64,000 nt of DNA from Cognatiluteimonas weifangensis (GCF_003416885.1 NZ_QVPD01000007.1:75039-139038); one strand, 5' to 3'; counted from the first letter of the stretch, positions 25,760 through 38,063 are shown. Program-made: numbers and translations. Notes: generated from the sequence alone by a model not told the origin.

Positions 25760-26293
25760 ATGAGCGCCGGACAGGCCGCCACCCGCGAGGCCGCCGCACC
25801 GGTCCTGCTCCTGCGCGACATTGCCGGCGCCGATGCCGCCGCGCTGCTCGCCGCTTACGGACTGCGTCTGGTGCGCGTCGCCGACGGCGCGCCGATCCCC
25901 GGCAGCTACTGGGGGGAGCCCGAGGCCGGCCTGATCGGCTGCGAGGTGTACGCGCGCGGCGACACCCCGCTGCACTCGCTGCTGCACGAAGCCGCGCACC
26001 TGATCGTGCTGCCGCCCGAGCGCCGCGCCGCGGTGCACACCGACGCCACCGACTCGGTCGCCGAGGAAGACGCGGTGTGCGTGCTGCAGGCGCTGCTGGG
26101 CGACGCGCTGCCGGGGGTCGGCGCCGCGCGCGTGCTCGCCGACATGGACGCCTGGGGCTATACCTTCCGCCTGGGCAGCGCGCAGGCCTACGTCGCACAC
26201 GACGCCGCGGCCGCCTGGGCCTGGCTGGCCGCGCGCGGCCTGATCGACGCGCAGCGGCGCCTGCGCTTGCCGGCGGCCGCGGCCCCCGCATAA
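25760..26293 (+). CDS. hypothetical protein with HExxH zinc-site motif
   Basis: A 177-residue soluble protein I cannot assign. HEAAH lies at residues 76-80 in SLLHEAAHLIVLPPE, and EE at about 102-103 (SVAEEDAVCVLQ) is 22 residues after the second histidine, a plausible third zinc ligand in a gluzincin-like arrangement. No signal peptide or membrane helix is visible, so a cytoplasmic zincin or a metal-binding protein is possible. It follows minE by 89 bp on the same strand. Proteolytic activity is inference only. Confidence 0.65.
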   Translation: MSAGQAATREAAAPVLLLRDIAGADAAALLAAYGLRLVRVADGAPIPGSYWGEPEAGLIGCEVYARGDTPLHSLLHEAAHLIVLPPERRAAVHTDATDSVAEEDAVCVLQALLGDALPGVGAARVLADMDAWGYTFRLGSAQAYVAHDAAAAWAWLAARGLIDAQRRLRLPAAAAPA

Positions 26294-26381
26294 GCGGCCC
26301 GCGCTTGCGCCGCCCACGGCCGCGCACTAGCCTGCCGGTTCCGCCGCCGCCGCGCCGCTGCGGCCATTGCAAGGATCGTCC

Positions 26382-28412
26382 ATGAAGCACCGGCCCGTGA
26401 CCTCCCGCCGCGCCCCGCTGTCCACGGCCGTGGCCGCGCTCGCCATCGCCGCCCTCGCGCTGTCCTTCAGCGCCTGCAAGCGCACCCCCTCCCCGGGCAG
26501 CGAGGCGCCGCCCGCGACCAGCGCGGCGCCCGCGGACGAGACCGCCGACCAGTTCGTCGCCCGCGTCAACCAGGAAATGCGCGACAGCTATACCGAGCTC
26601 AGCGCCGCGCAATGGATCTCCTCGACCTACATCAACGACGACAGCGAGCTGCTCGCGGCCAAGGCCAACGAGCGCTGGCTGACCCGGCTCAACGGCTGGA
26701 TCGAGCAGGCGCGCCGGTTCGAAGGCCAGCCGATGTCGCCGCAAACCGCGCGCGCGATCATGCTGTTGAAGCTGATGACGGCGATGCCGGCGCCGCGCGA
26801 TCCGGCCAAGCTCGCCGAGCTCACCCGCATCGCCACGAAGATGGAAGGCATGTACGGCTCCGGCGCCTACTGCACCGGCGAGGGCGAGGCGCGCAAATGC
26901 CGCCAGCTCGGCGAACTGGAGAACGTGCTGCGCGGCAACCGCGACTACGCCGCCCAGCTCGACGCCTGGCGCGGCTGGCACACCATCGCCCAGCCGATGC
27001 GCAAGGACTACACGCGCTTCGTCGAGCTGGTGAACGAGGGCGCCAAGGACATGGGCTTCGCCGACGCCGGCGAGGTCTGGCGCTCCGGCTACGACATGCC
27101 GCCGGCGCAGATCGCCGCCGAGACCGACCGCCTCTGGGGCCAGGTCAAGCCGCTGTACGAGCAGCTGCACTGCTACGCGCGCACCCGCCTGGACGCCAAG
27201 TACGGCAAGGACAAGGGCGAGGTCGCCGGCGGCATGCTGCCCGCGCACCTCATGGGCAACATGTGGCAGCAGGACTGGAGCAACCTGTGGGACCTGCTGC
27301 AGCCCTACCGGGACGCCGGCAGCCTCGACATCACCGGCGCGCTGCAGCGCCAGTACCGCCAGGACTACAGCGCCCGGCTGGCCCGGCATGCCGGCACGCC
27401 CGACAGCGACGCGCTGGCCGAGATCGAGCGCGCCGCGCAGCTCGACAGCGCCCGGCAGATGACCACGCGCGCGCAGGACTTCTACGTCTCGCTGGGCATG
27501 CCCAAGCTGCCGGAGAGCTACTGGGAGAACACCCAGTTCATCAAGCCGCGCGACCGCGACGTGGTCTGCCACGCCAGCGCCTGGGACATGAACATGGCCG
27601 GCGACGTGCGCACCAAGATGTGCATGCAGCCCAACGAGGAAGACTTCACCACCATCTACCACGAGCTCGGCCACGTCTATTACTACCTGGCCTACAACAA
27701 GCTGCCGCCGATCTTCCAGTCCGGCGCGCACGACGGCTTCCACGAGGCGATCGGCGACACCATCGTGCTGGCGATGACGCCGCAGTACCTGCAGTCGATC
27801 GGCCTGGTCGACGCGCAGCAGCAGTCGCACGAGGCGCTGATCAACGCGCAGATGCGGATGGCGCTGGCCAAGGTCGCGTTCCTGCCGTTCGGGCTGATGA
27901 TCGACCGCTGGCGCTGGGGCGTGTTCGACGGCTCGATCAAGCCGGACCGGTACAACCAGGCGTGGTGGGAATTGAAGGCGAAATACCAGGGCGTGGCCCC
28001 GGTGCAGGCGCGCGGCGAGGAGTTCTTCGATCCGGGCGCCAAGTACCACGTCCCGGGCAATACGCCGTACACGCGCTACTTCCTCTCGCACGTGCTGCAG
28101 TTCCAGTTCTACAAGGCGCTGTGCGACGCGTCCGGGTTCAAGGGCCCGCTGTACGAATGCAGCTTCTACGGCAACAAGGCCGCCGGCGAGAAATACCTGG
28201 CGATGCTGGGCAAGGGCGCCAGCCAGCCGTGGCAGCAGACGCTGAAGGAGCTCACCGGCGGCGAGCGGATGGACGCCTCGGCGGTGCTGGAATACTTCGC
28301 CCCGCTGCAGGCCTGGCTGCAGCAGCAGAACGAGGGCCAGAGCTGCGGCTGGACCGGGACCGCGGTGGCCACCGGCCCCGCTGCGGCGTCGTCCGCGCCC
28401 GGCAAGCGCTGA
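26382..28412 (+). CDS. M2-family (ACE-like) peptidyl-dipeptidase lipoprotein
   Basis: Predicted zinc dicarboxypeptidase of 676 residues. The N-terminus is a lipoprotein signal with ALSFSAC lipobox (cysteine near residue 28), so it is likely anchored at the outer membrane or periplasmic face. The zinc site is HELGH at 427-431 in [13 protein letters not shown], with the downstream glutamate in [14 protein letters not shown]. Other M2-type segments are present ([32 protein letters not shown]). Related bacterial M2 peptidases occur in Xanthomonas. ATG at 26382 is preceded by AAGGAT. It has no clear operon partner. Confidence 0.9.
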   Translation: MKHRPVTSRRAPLSTAVAALAIAALALSFSACKRTPSPGSEAPPATSAAPADETADQFVARVNQEMRDSYTELSAAQWISSTYINDDSELLAAKANERWLTRLNGWIEQARRFEGQPMSPQTARAIMLLKLMTAMPAPRDPAKLAELTRIATKMEGMYGSGAYCTGEGEARKCRQLGELENVLRGNRDYAAQLDAWRGWHTIAQPMRKDYTRFVELVNEGAKDMGFADAGEVWRSGYDMPPAQIAAETDRLWGQVKPLYEQLHCYARTRLDAKYGKDKGEVAGGMLPAHLMGNMWQQDWSNLWDLLQPYRDAGSLDITGALQRQYRQDYSARLARHAGTPDSDALAEIERAAQLDSARQMTTRAQDFYVSLGMPKLPESYWENTQFIKPRDRDVVCHASAWDMNMAGDVRTKMCMQPNEEDFTTIYHELGHVYYYLAYNKLPPIFQSGAHDGFHEAIGDTIVLAMTPQYLQSIGLVDAQQQSHEALINAQMRMALAKVAFLPFGLMIDRWRWGVFDGSIKPDRYNQAWWELKAKYQGVAPVQARGEEFFDPGAKYHVPGNTPYTRYFLSHVLQFQFYKALCDASGFKGPLYECSFYGNKAAGEKYLAMLGKGASQPWQQTLKELTGGERMDASAVLEYFAPLQAWLQQQNEGQSCGWTGTAVATGPAAASSAPGKR

Positions 28413-28556
28413 GGCCCGCGTCGGCCGTCACGGGTTCCCGCCGGCGCATGCCGGCGGGCTGCATGACTGCCCGATGAAGGCCGCCGGCATCCCGGGCCGG
28501 GACCGCGACGCCGACGATATAGTGGCCGCATCCGTCCATTCCCCCGGTTGCATGCC

Positions 28557-28859
28557 ATGACTCCGAAATTCCGTTCCATCGCCATCGCTGCGAGCCTGCT
28601 GCTCGGCGCCTCCGCCGTTGCGCAGGCCCAGTCCACTTCCGGCAACATCGCCGGCGAAGCCGTCACCGGCGAAACCATCGTCGTGGAAGGCGTCGACAAC
28701 GGCTTCCGCCGCGAAGTCAGGGTCGACCAGGACGGCAAGTACGCGATCCGCCGCATCCCCACCGGGGTCTATGTGGTCACCCGCACCCGCGCCGACGGCA
28801 GTACGGGACAACCGCAGCGCATCGAGGTCCACGCGGGCGTCACCGTGCGGCTCAAGTAA
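28557..28859 (+). CDS. small secreted Oar-like CarboxypepD_reg domain protein (first copy)
   Basis: A 100-residue protein with signal peptide ending VAQA. The mature part, starting QSTSGNIAGEA, is almost entirely one beta-sandwich module: SGNIAGEAVTGETIVVEG, FRREVRVDQDGKYAIRRI, PTGVYVVTRTRADG. That is the pattern of the N-terminal regulatory domain of Oar-type TonB-dependent receptors (the carboxypeptidase-regulatory-like fold), but here standing alone. A TATAGT -10-like box is at 28518-28523. A second copy follows 125 bp on. Function unknown; a decoy, adaptor or stabiliser of the envelope is speculation. Confidence 0.8.
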   Translation: MTPKFRSIAIAASLLLGASAVAQAQSTSGNIAGEAVTGETIVVEGVDNGFRREVRVDQDGKYAIRRIPTGVYVVTRTRADGSTGQPQRIEVHAGVTVRLK

Positions 28860-28880
28860 GCGCCGCGATCGCGGTTACCG

Positions 28881-28904
28881 AAGGCCGGCGCATGCCGGCC
28901 TTTT
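28881..28904 (+). terminator. terminator between the two Oar-like genes
   Basis: AAGGCCGGC-GCAT-GCCGGCCTT stem of nine bases, ending in TTTT. The two copies are thus separate transcripts, or the second depends on read-through. Confidence 0.8.
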
Positions 28905-28984
28905 CATTGCCAGTACCAAAGTCACTTGCGGGCGGGAACCATCGCCCGCCACCCTCGAAACCCCGTTGTTCGGATCGACATGAC

Positions 28985-29290
28985 ATGTTTCCTGGAAAGC
29001 CGAAGTCCCTGCTGCTCGCCCTCGCCCTCGGCGTCGGCCTGCTGTCCGCTGCCCAGGCGCAATCGAGCTCCGGCAACATCGTCGGCGCCGCGGTTGCCGG
29101 CGAAACGATCGTCGTCCGCGGCGACGACACCGGGTTCCACCGCGAAGTGGAAATCAGGGAAGACGGAAAATTCACCATCCGTCGCATCCCGACCGGAACC
29201 TACACCGTGGTCAGGGTCCGCGCGGATGGTACGGCCGGCACGGCGCAAACCGTGGTCGTGCAGATCGGCAGCACGGCACGCGTGCAATAG
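28985..29290 (+). CDS. small secreted Oar-like domain protein (second copy)
   Basis: Paralogue of the preceding gene, 101 residues, from ATG 28985. The signal peptide ends SAAQA and the mature part has the same length and order of motifs: SSGNIVGAAVAGETIVVRG, FHREVEIREDGKFTIRRI, PTGTYTVVRVRADG. By eye the mature regions are about 60% identical (45 of 76 aligned residues). The tandem layout suggests local duplication. Like the first copy it lacks any beta-barrel, so it is not a truncated receptor in the immediate neighbourhood. Confidence 0.8.
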   Translation: MFPGKPKSLLLALALGVGLLSAAQAQSSSGNIVGAAVAGETIVVRGDDTGFHREVEIREDGKFTIRRIPTGTYTVVRVRADGTAGTAQTVVVQIGSTARVQ

Positions 29291-29373
29291 CATCGCCGCC
29301 TTCTCGCGCACCCCGATGCGCGCCGCCGGCAACCACGGGTTCCCTCCAGCACCAAGGAGTCCATACTCCGCCC

Positions 29374-30441
29374 ATGGACGACCTCGCAACGCAGCTGCCC
29401 GAAACCGCCACCGCCCTGCCCGCACGGTTCTACGTCGAACCCGCGATGGCCGGCATCGACCGGCATGCGATCTTCGACCGCGGCTGGCACCTGCTCGCGC
29501 ACGTCAGCCGGCTGCGCGCGCCCGGCGACCACGTCGTCGCCGACTGCGCCGGGCTGCCGGTGCTGGCGGTGCGCGGCAGCGACGGCGAGATCCGCGCCTT
29601 CCATAACGTCTGCCGGCACCGTGCCGGGCCGATCGCGCAATGCGACGGCCTCGGCGCCAAGGCGCTGCGCTGCCGCTACCACGGCTGGACCTACGGCCTG
29701 GACGGGCAGCTGCGCTCGGCGCCGGAAATGAAGGGCGCCGTGGACTTCGACGTTGCCCAGGTGCGCCTGCCGCAGCTGGCGGTACGCGAATGGCAGGGGC
29801 TGGTGTTCGCGGCGGTGGACGTCGCCGCGGCGCAGGACTTCGAGGCGCTGGTGGCGGGCATCGACGCGCGCCTCGGCGCCGGACGCGGCCTGGAACGCTA
29901 CGCCCACCACCAGCACGTCGCCTACGAGATCGCCTGCAACTGGAAGGCGTACGTCGACAACTACCTGGAGGGCTACCACGTCCCGCACGTGCACCCGGGG
30001 CTCAACCGCCTGCTCGACTACCGCAGCTACCGCACCGAACTGGCGGACTGGCACTCGCTGCAATGGAGCCCGCTGGAGAGCGATGCTTCGTTGTACGGCA
30101 CGGGTGATGCGCTGTACTACTGGCTGTGGCCCAACACCATGCTCAACATCCTGCCGGACCGGCTGCAGACCAACCGGGTGCTGCCGCTGGGCGTGGACCG
30201 CTGCCGCGTCGAGTTCGACTTCTACTATCCACCCGACGACAGCGGCCAGGCGCGTGCCCGGCGCGAGGCGGACCGCGCCTTCAGCGACGAGGTGCAGTTG
30301 GAGGATCTGCGCATCTGCGAGGACGTGCAGCGCGGGCTGGCCTCGGGCTCGTACGTGGCCGGGCGCCTGAACCCGCTGCGCGAAAGCGGCGTGCACCACT
30401 TCCACGAACTGCTGCGCGCGGCCTACCGCGCCGCCACCTAG
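29374..30441 (+). CDS. Rieske [2Fe-2S] non-haem iron oxygenase alpha subunit
   Basis: A 355-residue Rieske oxygenase of the ring-hydroxylating/choline-monooxygenase type. Rieske ligands are C80 and H82 (CRH) and C100 and H103 (CRYH). The mononuclear iron site follows the pattern E-x2-H-x4-H at E199, H202 and H207 in YLEGYHVPHVHPGL, with an aspartate expected in the C-terminal LEDLRICED. No reductase or ferredoxin partner is nearby, so electrons come from elsewhere. It is followed 8 bp on by an amino-acid/amine-type permease, which hints at a quaternary-amine or amino-acid-like substrate; this is inference. Confidence 0.88.
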   Translation: MDDLATQLPETATALPARFYVEPAMAGIDRHAIFDRGWHLLAHVSRLRAPGDHVVADCAGLPVLAVRGSDGEIRAFHNVCRHRAGPIAQCDGLGAKALRCRYHGWTYGLDGQLRSAPEMKGAVDFDVAQVRLPQLAVREWQGLVFAAVDVAAAQDFEALVAGIDARLGAGRGLERYAHHQHVAYEIACNWKAYVDNYLEGYHVPHVHPGLNRLLDYRSYRTELADWHSLQWSPLESDASLYGTGDALYYWLWPNTMLNILPDRLQTNRVLPLGVDRCRVEFDFYYPPDDSGQARARREADRAFSDEVQLEDLRICEDVQRGLASGSYVAGRLNPLRESGVHHFHELLRAAYRAAT

Positions 30442-30449
30442 GCCGGGGC

Positions 30450-31721
30450 ATGGCCGCAGAACCGACGCCGGCGCGACCGCTCGGCCTGTGGTCGGCGACC
30501 GCGCTGGTGGTCGGCAGCATGATCGGCAGCGGCGTGTTCCTGCTGCCGGCGTCGCTGGCGCCCTACGGCGCCACCAGTCTCGTCGGCTGGGCCATCACCC
30601 TGTGCGGCGCGCTGCTGCTGGCGCTGACCTTCGCGCGTCTGGCGATGCACTGGCCGCAGACCGGCGGCCCCTACGCCTACGCGCGCAACGCCTTCGGCGA
30701 CTTGCCCGGGTTCGTGGTGGCGTGGAGCTACTGGGTGTCGATCTGGTGCGCCAACGCCGCGATCGCGGTCGGCTTCGCCGGCAGCATCGGCGCGGTGTTC
30801 CCGGCGCTCACCGCCACTCCGCTGCGCGCCGCCGGCTGCGCGCTGGGCGCGCTGTGGCTCTGCATCGGCGTCAACCTCGCCGGCGTGCGCGAGGCCGGGC
30901 GCATGCAGCTGCTGACCACGGCGCTGAAGCTGCTGCCGCTGCTGCTGTTCGGGTTCGTCGCGCTGTGGTTCCTCGACACCAGCCACTACCTGCCCGAATC
31001 CGGCAGCCAGCCGCTGTCGGACGCGGTGCAGGCCACGGTGGCGCTGACGCTGTGGGCGTTCCTCGGCCTGGAGGCGGCGACCGTGCCGGCCGGCGCGATC
31101 GCCGCACCCGAACGCACGATCCCGCGCGCGACCCTGCTCGGCACCCTGCTCGCCGGCATCGCCACCATCCTCGCCTGCACCGTGGTGCTGGGGGTGCTGC
31201 CGATGGCGCAGGCGCAGGCTTCCGCCGCGCCGATGGCCGATGCGGCGCGCGCACTGTGGGGGCCGGCGGCGGGCATCGCGGTGGCGCTGGTCGCGGCGGT
31301 GTCGTGCTTCGGCGCCCTGAACGGCTGGGTGCTGATCTCCGCGCAGGTGCCGCTGGCGGCGGCGAACGACGGCCTGCTGCCGCGCCGCTTCGCGCAACTG
31401 GACCGGGACGGCACGCCGGTGTTCGGGCTGCTCGGCAGCGGCGCGCTCGCCTCGCTGCTGGTGCTGGCCAACTACAGCCACAGCCTGGTGCAGTTGTTCA
31501 CCTTCTCGATCCTGCTGTCGACCGCGGCCACCCTGCTGCCCTACGTGATCAGCAGTGCGGCCTGGCTGCGCAGCGGTTCCGGCCAGGGCCGCATGGTCGC
31601 GGCACTGGCGCTGGCGTACAGCCTGTATGCCCTGGTCGGCACCGGCGCCGAGGCGCTGCTGTGGGGCGCCGTCCTGGTCCTGGCCGGCCTGCCGCTCTAC
31701 TGGTGGCAGCGCCGGCACTGA
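30450..31721 (+). CDS. APC-superfamily amino-acid/amine permease
   Basis: Inner-membrane transporter of 423 residues with 12 hydrophobic segments. The APC signature is seen in the first helix, LVVGSMIGSGVFLLPASLAP (GSMIGSGVF), and in GGPYAYARNAFGD between helices 2 and 3. This is the arginine/agmatine or basic amino-acid antiporter branch or a related exporter. The start codon at 30450 is 8 bp from the oxygenase stop, so the two are likely co-transcribed. Confidence 0.88.
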   Translation: MAAEPTPARPLGLWSATALVVGSMIGSGVFLLPASLAPYGATSLVGWAITLCGALLLALTFARLAMHWPQTGGPYAYARNAFGDLPGFVVAWSYWVSIWCANAAIAVGFAGSIGAVFPALTATPLRAAGCALGALWLCIGVNLAGVREAGRMQLLTTALKLLPLLLFGFVALWFLDTSHYLPESGSQPLSDAVQATVALTLWAFLGLEAATVPAGAIAAPERTIPRATLLGTLLAGIATILACTVVLGVLPMAQAQASAAPMADAARALWGPAAGIAVALVAAVSCFGALNGWVLISAQVPLAAANDGLLPRRFAQLDRDGTPVFGLLGSGALASLLVLANYSHSLVQLFTFSILLSTAATLLPYVISSAAWLRSGSGQGRMVAALALAYSLYALVGTGAEALLWGAVLVLAGLPLYWWQRRH

Positions 31722-31811
31722 CGCCCCGCGGCGGTGCATCGTCGTTGCCCCCCGGATGCACCGCGCTCGCCCGCGCCATGCCCCCGCGGGGCGGCATGCG
31801 CCAGCGCGCGG

Positions 31812-33065
31812 TTACGGGCGCTCGACCGGTTCGACCGATTCCACCGGCCCCTGCGCCAGCAGCAGCGCGTGCCCGGCCTGCATCTCCCAGCGCCAGAACG
31901 CCCAGCCCAGCAGCGTGAACCCGGCCGCGCCCAGCGCCAGGTACAGGCCATGGTGGCTGAGCAGCGGCGACAGCACCCCGGCGATCACCGCGTTGGACAC
32001 CAGCCCGGTGAAGGCCTGCAGCGACGAGGCGCTGCCGCGCTGGCGCGGATACATGTCGAGGATGGCGAGGGTCAGGATCGGGAACACCAGCGCGATGCCG
32101 AAGGCGTTGAGCATCATCGGCAGCACCGCCCACGGCACCGCCGGCGCGGCCACGGCCAGGTTGTAGACAAGGTTGGCGGCCGCGGCCACGCCGCAGCACA
32201 GAAAACCGAACCGGGTCTGCGCCATGCCGCTGACGCGGCCGGCGATGCGCCCGGACACATATGCGCCCAGCATCATGCCGCCGATCATCGGCACGAAGAA
32301 CCAGGCGAAGCTGCGCTCGTCCAGCCGCAGCAGCCCGAGCACGAACGCCGGCGCGGAGGCGATGTACAGGAACAACGCGCCGAAGTTGAAGGTGCCGGCC
32401 GCGGCCAGGCGCTGGAAGCGCGGATTGAGGAAGATCGCCACGTAGTCGCGCAGCAACCGCCGCGGCTTCGGCGCCAGCCGCGCCGCGGGCGGATGCGTTT
32501 CCGGCAGGCCCAGCCAGGTCGCCAGCAGCAGCGCCAGCGAGAACGCCACCAGGAACCAGAAGATCATCGGCCAGCGGCTCCAGCCCAGCAGCCAGCCGCC
32601 CAGCACCGGCGCGATCGCCGGGGCGATGCCGAAGATCACCGACACCTGGCTCATCAACCGCTGCGCGTCGTCGCCGTGCAGCACGTCGCGGATCACCGCG
32701 CGGCCGACGATCAGGCCAACCCCGGCCGACAGCCCCTGCAGCGCGCGGAACGCCAGCAGCGTGGCGAACTCGGTCGCCAGCGCGCAACCGACCGAGGCCA
32801 GGGTGAAGACCGCCAGCCCGCCCAGGATCACCCGCCGCCGCCCGATCGCGTCCGACAGCGGCCCGTGCACCACGCTCATCAGCGCATAGGCGATCAGGTA
32901 CACGCTGATCGTCTGCTGCATCGCCAGCTTGTCGGCGCCCAGCTGCGCGCCGATCTGCGGAAACGCCGGGAAGATCGTGTCGATCGAGAACGGCCCGAAC
33001 ATCGCCAGTCCGCCGAGCAGGATCGCCAGGCGGCGGATCGAAATCGGCGCGGCGGCGGCCGGCAT
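31812..33065 (-). CDS. Bcr/CflA-type MFS drug efflux transporter
   Basis: Major-facilitator exporter of 417 residues with 12 membrane helices. Motif A between helices 2 and 3 is [16 protein letters not shown], and the Bcr/CflA-specific opening [11 protein letters not shown] lies in the first helix. It probably exports drugs or metabolites. Its ATG overlaps the stop of the VOC gene (ATGA), so both are co-transcribed and translationally coupled; a VOC-fold resistance protein plus efflux pump is a plausible pair, but not demonstrated. Confidence 0.92.
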   Translation of the reverse strand: MPAAAAPISIRRLAILLGGLAMFGPFSIDTIFPAFPQIGAQLGADKLAMQQTISVYLIAYALMSVVHGPLSDAIGRRRVILGGLAVFTLASVGCALATEFATLLAFRALQGLSAGVGLIVGRAVIRDVLHGDDAQRLMSQVSVIFGIAPAIAPVLGGWLLGWSRWPMIFWFLVAFSLALLLATWLGLPETHPPAARLAPKPRRLLRDYVAIFLNPRFQRLAAAGTFNFGALFLYIASAPAFVLGLLRLDERSFAWFFVPMIGGMMLGAYVSGRIAGRVSGMAQTRFGFLCCGVAAAANLVYNLAVAAPAVPWAVLPMMLNAFGIALVFPILTLAILDMYPRQRGSASSLQAFTGLVSNAVIAGVLSPLLSHHGLYLALGAAGFTLLGWAFWRWEMQAGHALLLAQGPVESVEPVERP

Positions 33066-33517
33066 CAGGCGCCCGGGCCCGCGGCCGCCGCGGGCGGCCC
33101 CTTCAACTCGACCAGGTTGCCTTCCGGATCAAACAGGTATTGCGAGGGGCCCTCGCCCTCGGCGCCGTAGCGCATGCCGAAGCTGCCCACGCGCACCCCG
33201 TGCGCCTGCAGGTGCGCCAGGATCGCGCCGCGGTCGAACGGCGCCACCCGCAGGCACAGGTGGTCCAGGTTGCGCCCCGCCGCGTCCGCACCCGCCCCGC
33301 CGGCCGGCGGGGCGGCAGGGCCGGCGTCGTCCGGCGCGGCCGGGACCAGGTCGATCAGCGCGGCCCCGGCGCGCAGTTGCAGCAAGCCGATCGCGTCCAC
33401 CCGGCGTTCGACCCGGCAGCCGAGCACGTCGCAGTAGAACGCCTGCATCGCGGCGGCGTCGCGGACCCGCAGGACCACATGGTCGATCCACTGCAGCTGG
33501 AAGGGAGGTGGGTTCAC
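33065..33517 (-). CDS. VOC (glyoxalase/bleomycin-resistance) family protein
   Basis: A 150-residue protein with the two paired beta-alpha-beta-beta-beta modules of the vicinal-oxygen-chelate fold: [20 protein letters not shown] and [20 protein letters not shown], ending [14 protein letters not shown]. The metal ligands H12 or so and E near the end of the second module are kept. Low-complexity Pro/Ala sections fill the centre and the tail. Substrate unknown. It heads a two-gene unit with the Bcr/CflA exporter. Confidence 0.9.
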   Translation of the reverse strand: MNPPPFQLQWIDHVVLRVRDAAAMQAFYCDVLGCRVERRVDAIGLLQLRAGAALIDLVPAAPDDAGPAAPPAGGAGADAAGRNLDHLCLRVAPFDRGAILAHLQAHGVRVGSFGMRYGAEGEGPSQYLFDPEGNLVELKGPPAAAAGPGA

Positions 33518-33720
33518 GGCACGCCCAGCCTGGGGGCGGCCATGTTAAGGCCGAATCGTGCCGGCTTCCTCGCCGCGGGGAGCGGAACTGCGCCGGACCC
33601 CGCCCGGACCCGAATCGGGGCGAAAGCGCAGCGCTCCTTGCCCCGGGGCGTAGCCTTCCATGCCGGGCTGCGCCCCGCCGCTCTCCGCCCTGGTGCGGGG
33701 CGAGGCCGGCGCGCAGCGGC

Positions 33721-33726
33721 TATAAT
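33721..33726 (+). promoter_or_regulatory. -10 promoter element (TATAAT) before the glycine riboswitch
   Basis: A perfect TATAAT in an otherwise very GC-rich stretch, placed so that transcription would start near 33733, at the beginning of the riboswitch. No good -35 hexamer is visible 17 bp upstream. Confidence 0.6.
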
Positions 33727-33735
33727 CGGCCGGCA

Positions 33736-33948
33736 GCATGCGGTGGGAGAAGCGGGGCGCATCCCCGCTGCCGACGGCGTAACGCCCGTAATCGCTCAGG
33801 CCCCACGACCGCCGCGTGCACACACTCTGGAGAGACCGGCCTGCCCGCACGGCAGGGGCCGGCGCCGAAGGGGCAAGAAGCGCGCACCTCCCCCGCTGCC
33901 GCCACGGAGCATCGCTTCCAAACTCTCAGGCAAAAGGACAGAGGGGCG
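33736..33948 (+). promoter_or_regulatory. tandem glycine riboswitch
   Basis: Two glycine aptamers upstream of gcvP. The first spans about 33739-33814 (GGTGGGAGAAGC, GCCGACGGCGTAA, ATCGCTCAGGCCCCACGACC). The second spans about 33822-33945 and shows the consensus strongly: CTCTGGAGAGACC, GCGCCGAAGGGGCAAG and AACTCTCAGGCAAAAGGACA followed by GAG. In known cases glycine binding turns on glycine-cleavage genes. The expression platform would be the ~60 bp before the gcvP ATG. Confidence 0.93.
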
Positions 33949-34008
33949 CCCACGCATCCGCCTGCTCCCGCCCCCTGCGCCGCGCCCGCGGCCCGCCGAG
34001 ACGCCCAC

Positions 34009-36936
<2,928 letters not shown>

Positions 36937-36969
36937 CTCCGTCCGCGCGTTGCGGTCCGCCGGACGCGA

Positions 36970-36994
36970 CAAGGCCCCGCAGTGCGGGGCCTTG
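36970..36994 (+). terminator. hairpin after gcvP
   Basis: CAAGGCCCCGC-AGT-GCGGGGCCTTG is a perfect 11-bp stem 33 bp after the gcvP stop, followed by CCGTTT. The T-run is weak, but the stem is strong enough to terminate. Confidence 0.7.
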
Positions 36995-37155
36995 CCGTTT
37001 CCACGAGTTGCGCATAGCGGCGCATTTCCTTTTTCCGGGGGCGACAGCCTGCAGCGTCTCCCGGACACCCAGCGGCCTTCGCCAGCCTGGCCATGGGGGA
37101 GCGACCAAAGGGAATCCGCCGCGATCGTTCGCGCAGCCGCAGGCAACGCCTGCGC

Positions 37156-37617
37156 TCAGCGAGCGTCCTTGTCGAAATCGCCCGGCAGCGCGCGCTCGAT
37201 GAAGTGCCAGCCATCGCGGACCGCGCCGCGGGCCTCGTTCCAGGCCAGCCTGGACTTGCCGCGGGTGGCGTCCCAGTCGCTCTCCAGCTGCGATTCGACA
37301 TCGTCGAACCGCTGGCCGCGATATGCGCCGTAGGTGTCGTAGCCGTATTTGTAGGCCGGCTCGTAATCGTTCCAGGTGCGATTGGCGCTGTAGTACGGCG
37401 TGGTCTGGTAATTGCTGCGGAAATGCTCGACGTACTCGGTCGGATTCACCGCTTCGGCGAGCGCGCCGCCGGCCTTGGCGCCGGCCACGGCGCCGACCAG
37501 CGCGCCCACTGCCGTCCCCACCGGGCCGGCCACCGATCCCACTGCCGCACCCGTGATCGCGCCTGCGCCGGCACCCGTACCCTCGCCGATGCTGTGGTCT
37601 TTCTTGATGTCTTTCAT
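37156..37617 (-). CDS. hypothetical protein with glycine-zipper segment
   Basis: A 153-residue protein I cannot name. Residues about 12-58 are Gly/Ala-rich with regular GxxxG spacing (GTGAGAGAITGAAVGSVAGP), like a glycine-zipper that associates with or crosses a membrane. The rest is polar and tyrosine-rich (HFRSNYQTTPYYSANRTWND, EPAYKYGYDTYGAYRGQRFD). There is no cleavable signal peptide. Similar glycine-zipper/YMGG-like proteins are stress-associated in other bacteria, but the role here is unknown. It converges with gcvP. Confidence 0.7.
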   Translation of the reverse strand: MKDIKKDHSIGEGTGAGAGAITGAAVGSVAGPVGTAVGALVGAVAGAKAGGALAEAVNPTEYVEHFRSNYQTTPYYSANRTWNDYEPAYKYGYDTYGAYRGQRFDDVESQLESDWDATRGKSRLAWNEARGAVRDGWHFIERALPGDFDKDAR

Positions 37618-37903
37618 CGTTGGTTCCCGTTAGTCCTGCTGGCTTATTGCCGCGACCGACGATGCAGCATCGCGCATGCCTGTCGCGTGAAGCGCGCAGG
37701 AAAATTTCCTCGACGATTCAGCATGCAACACACCGACGAATGCATCCCCCATCTGCAGCGCATCCCGCACGCATTCAGACGTGCCGGCGCAATGCGCCGG
37801 ACCCATGCCGCCGACGGTCCCGCACAGGCCGGGCCACCGGCTTCTGCGCTGAGTCGGCGCTTGAAAAGAAAGCCGCCCGAAGCGATGAACTCCAAGCTCG
37901 CAA
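37618..37903. other. intergenic region, nothing recognised
   Basis: About 290 bp between the glycine-zipper gene and the repeat patch. It holds short frames without ribosome sites and a few small inverted repeats (CGGCGCAATGCGCCG near 37783). No gene or RNA could be supported. Confidence 0.35.
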
Positions 37904-38020
37904 AGTCGCTGCCCGGCGGGCTGGGGGTGCGGAGAGCAGGCCATGGATGGCCTGCGCCCCGACTTAAAGACAGGAGGTCGTCAGGAGGGCGCAGCACCCC
38001 CAGCCCGCCGGGCGGCGACT
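37904..38020. repeat. long inverted repeat with internal hairpin
   Basis: Arms 37904-37930 and 37994-38020 are inverse copies over 27 bp with one mismatch; 19 bp of this (37912-37930 with 37994-38012) are perfect. The 63-bp loop contains another perfect hairpin, GCAGGCCAT-GG-ATGGCCTGC (37936-37955). This is the architecture of a dispersed, structured intergenic repeat or a small MITE-like element. Nothing encodes a transposase. Confidence 0.8.
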
Positions 38021-38036
38021 CCTTCCGAAGCCGATC
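37937..38036 (+). repeat. ~100-bp direct repeat, copy 1
   Basis: Matches 38064-38161 with many substitutions and small gaps (roughly three quarters identical by eye). Shared blocks are GGCCTGCGCCCC, TCGTCAGGAGG, GCAGCACCC, CAGCCCGCC and TCCGAAGCCGATC. Confidence 0.8.
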
Positions 38037-38063
38037 TCACGAAAGCAGGCCATGACTCGAAGT

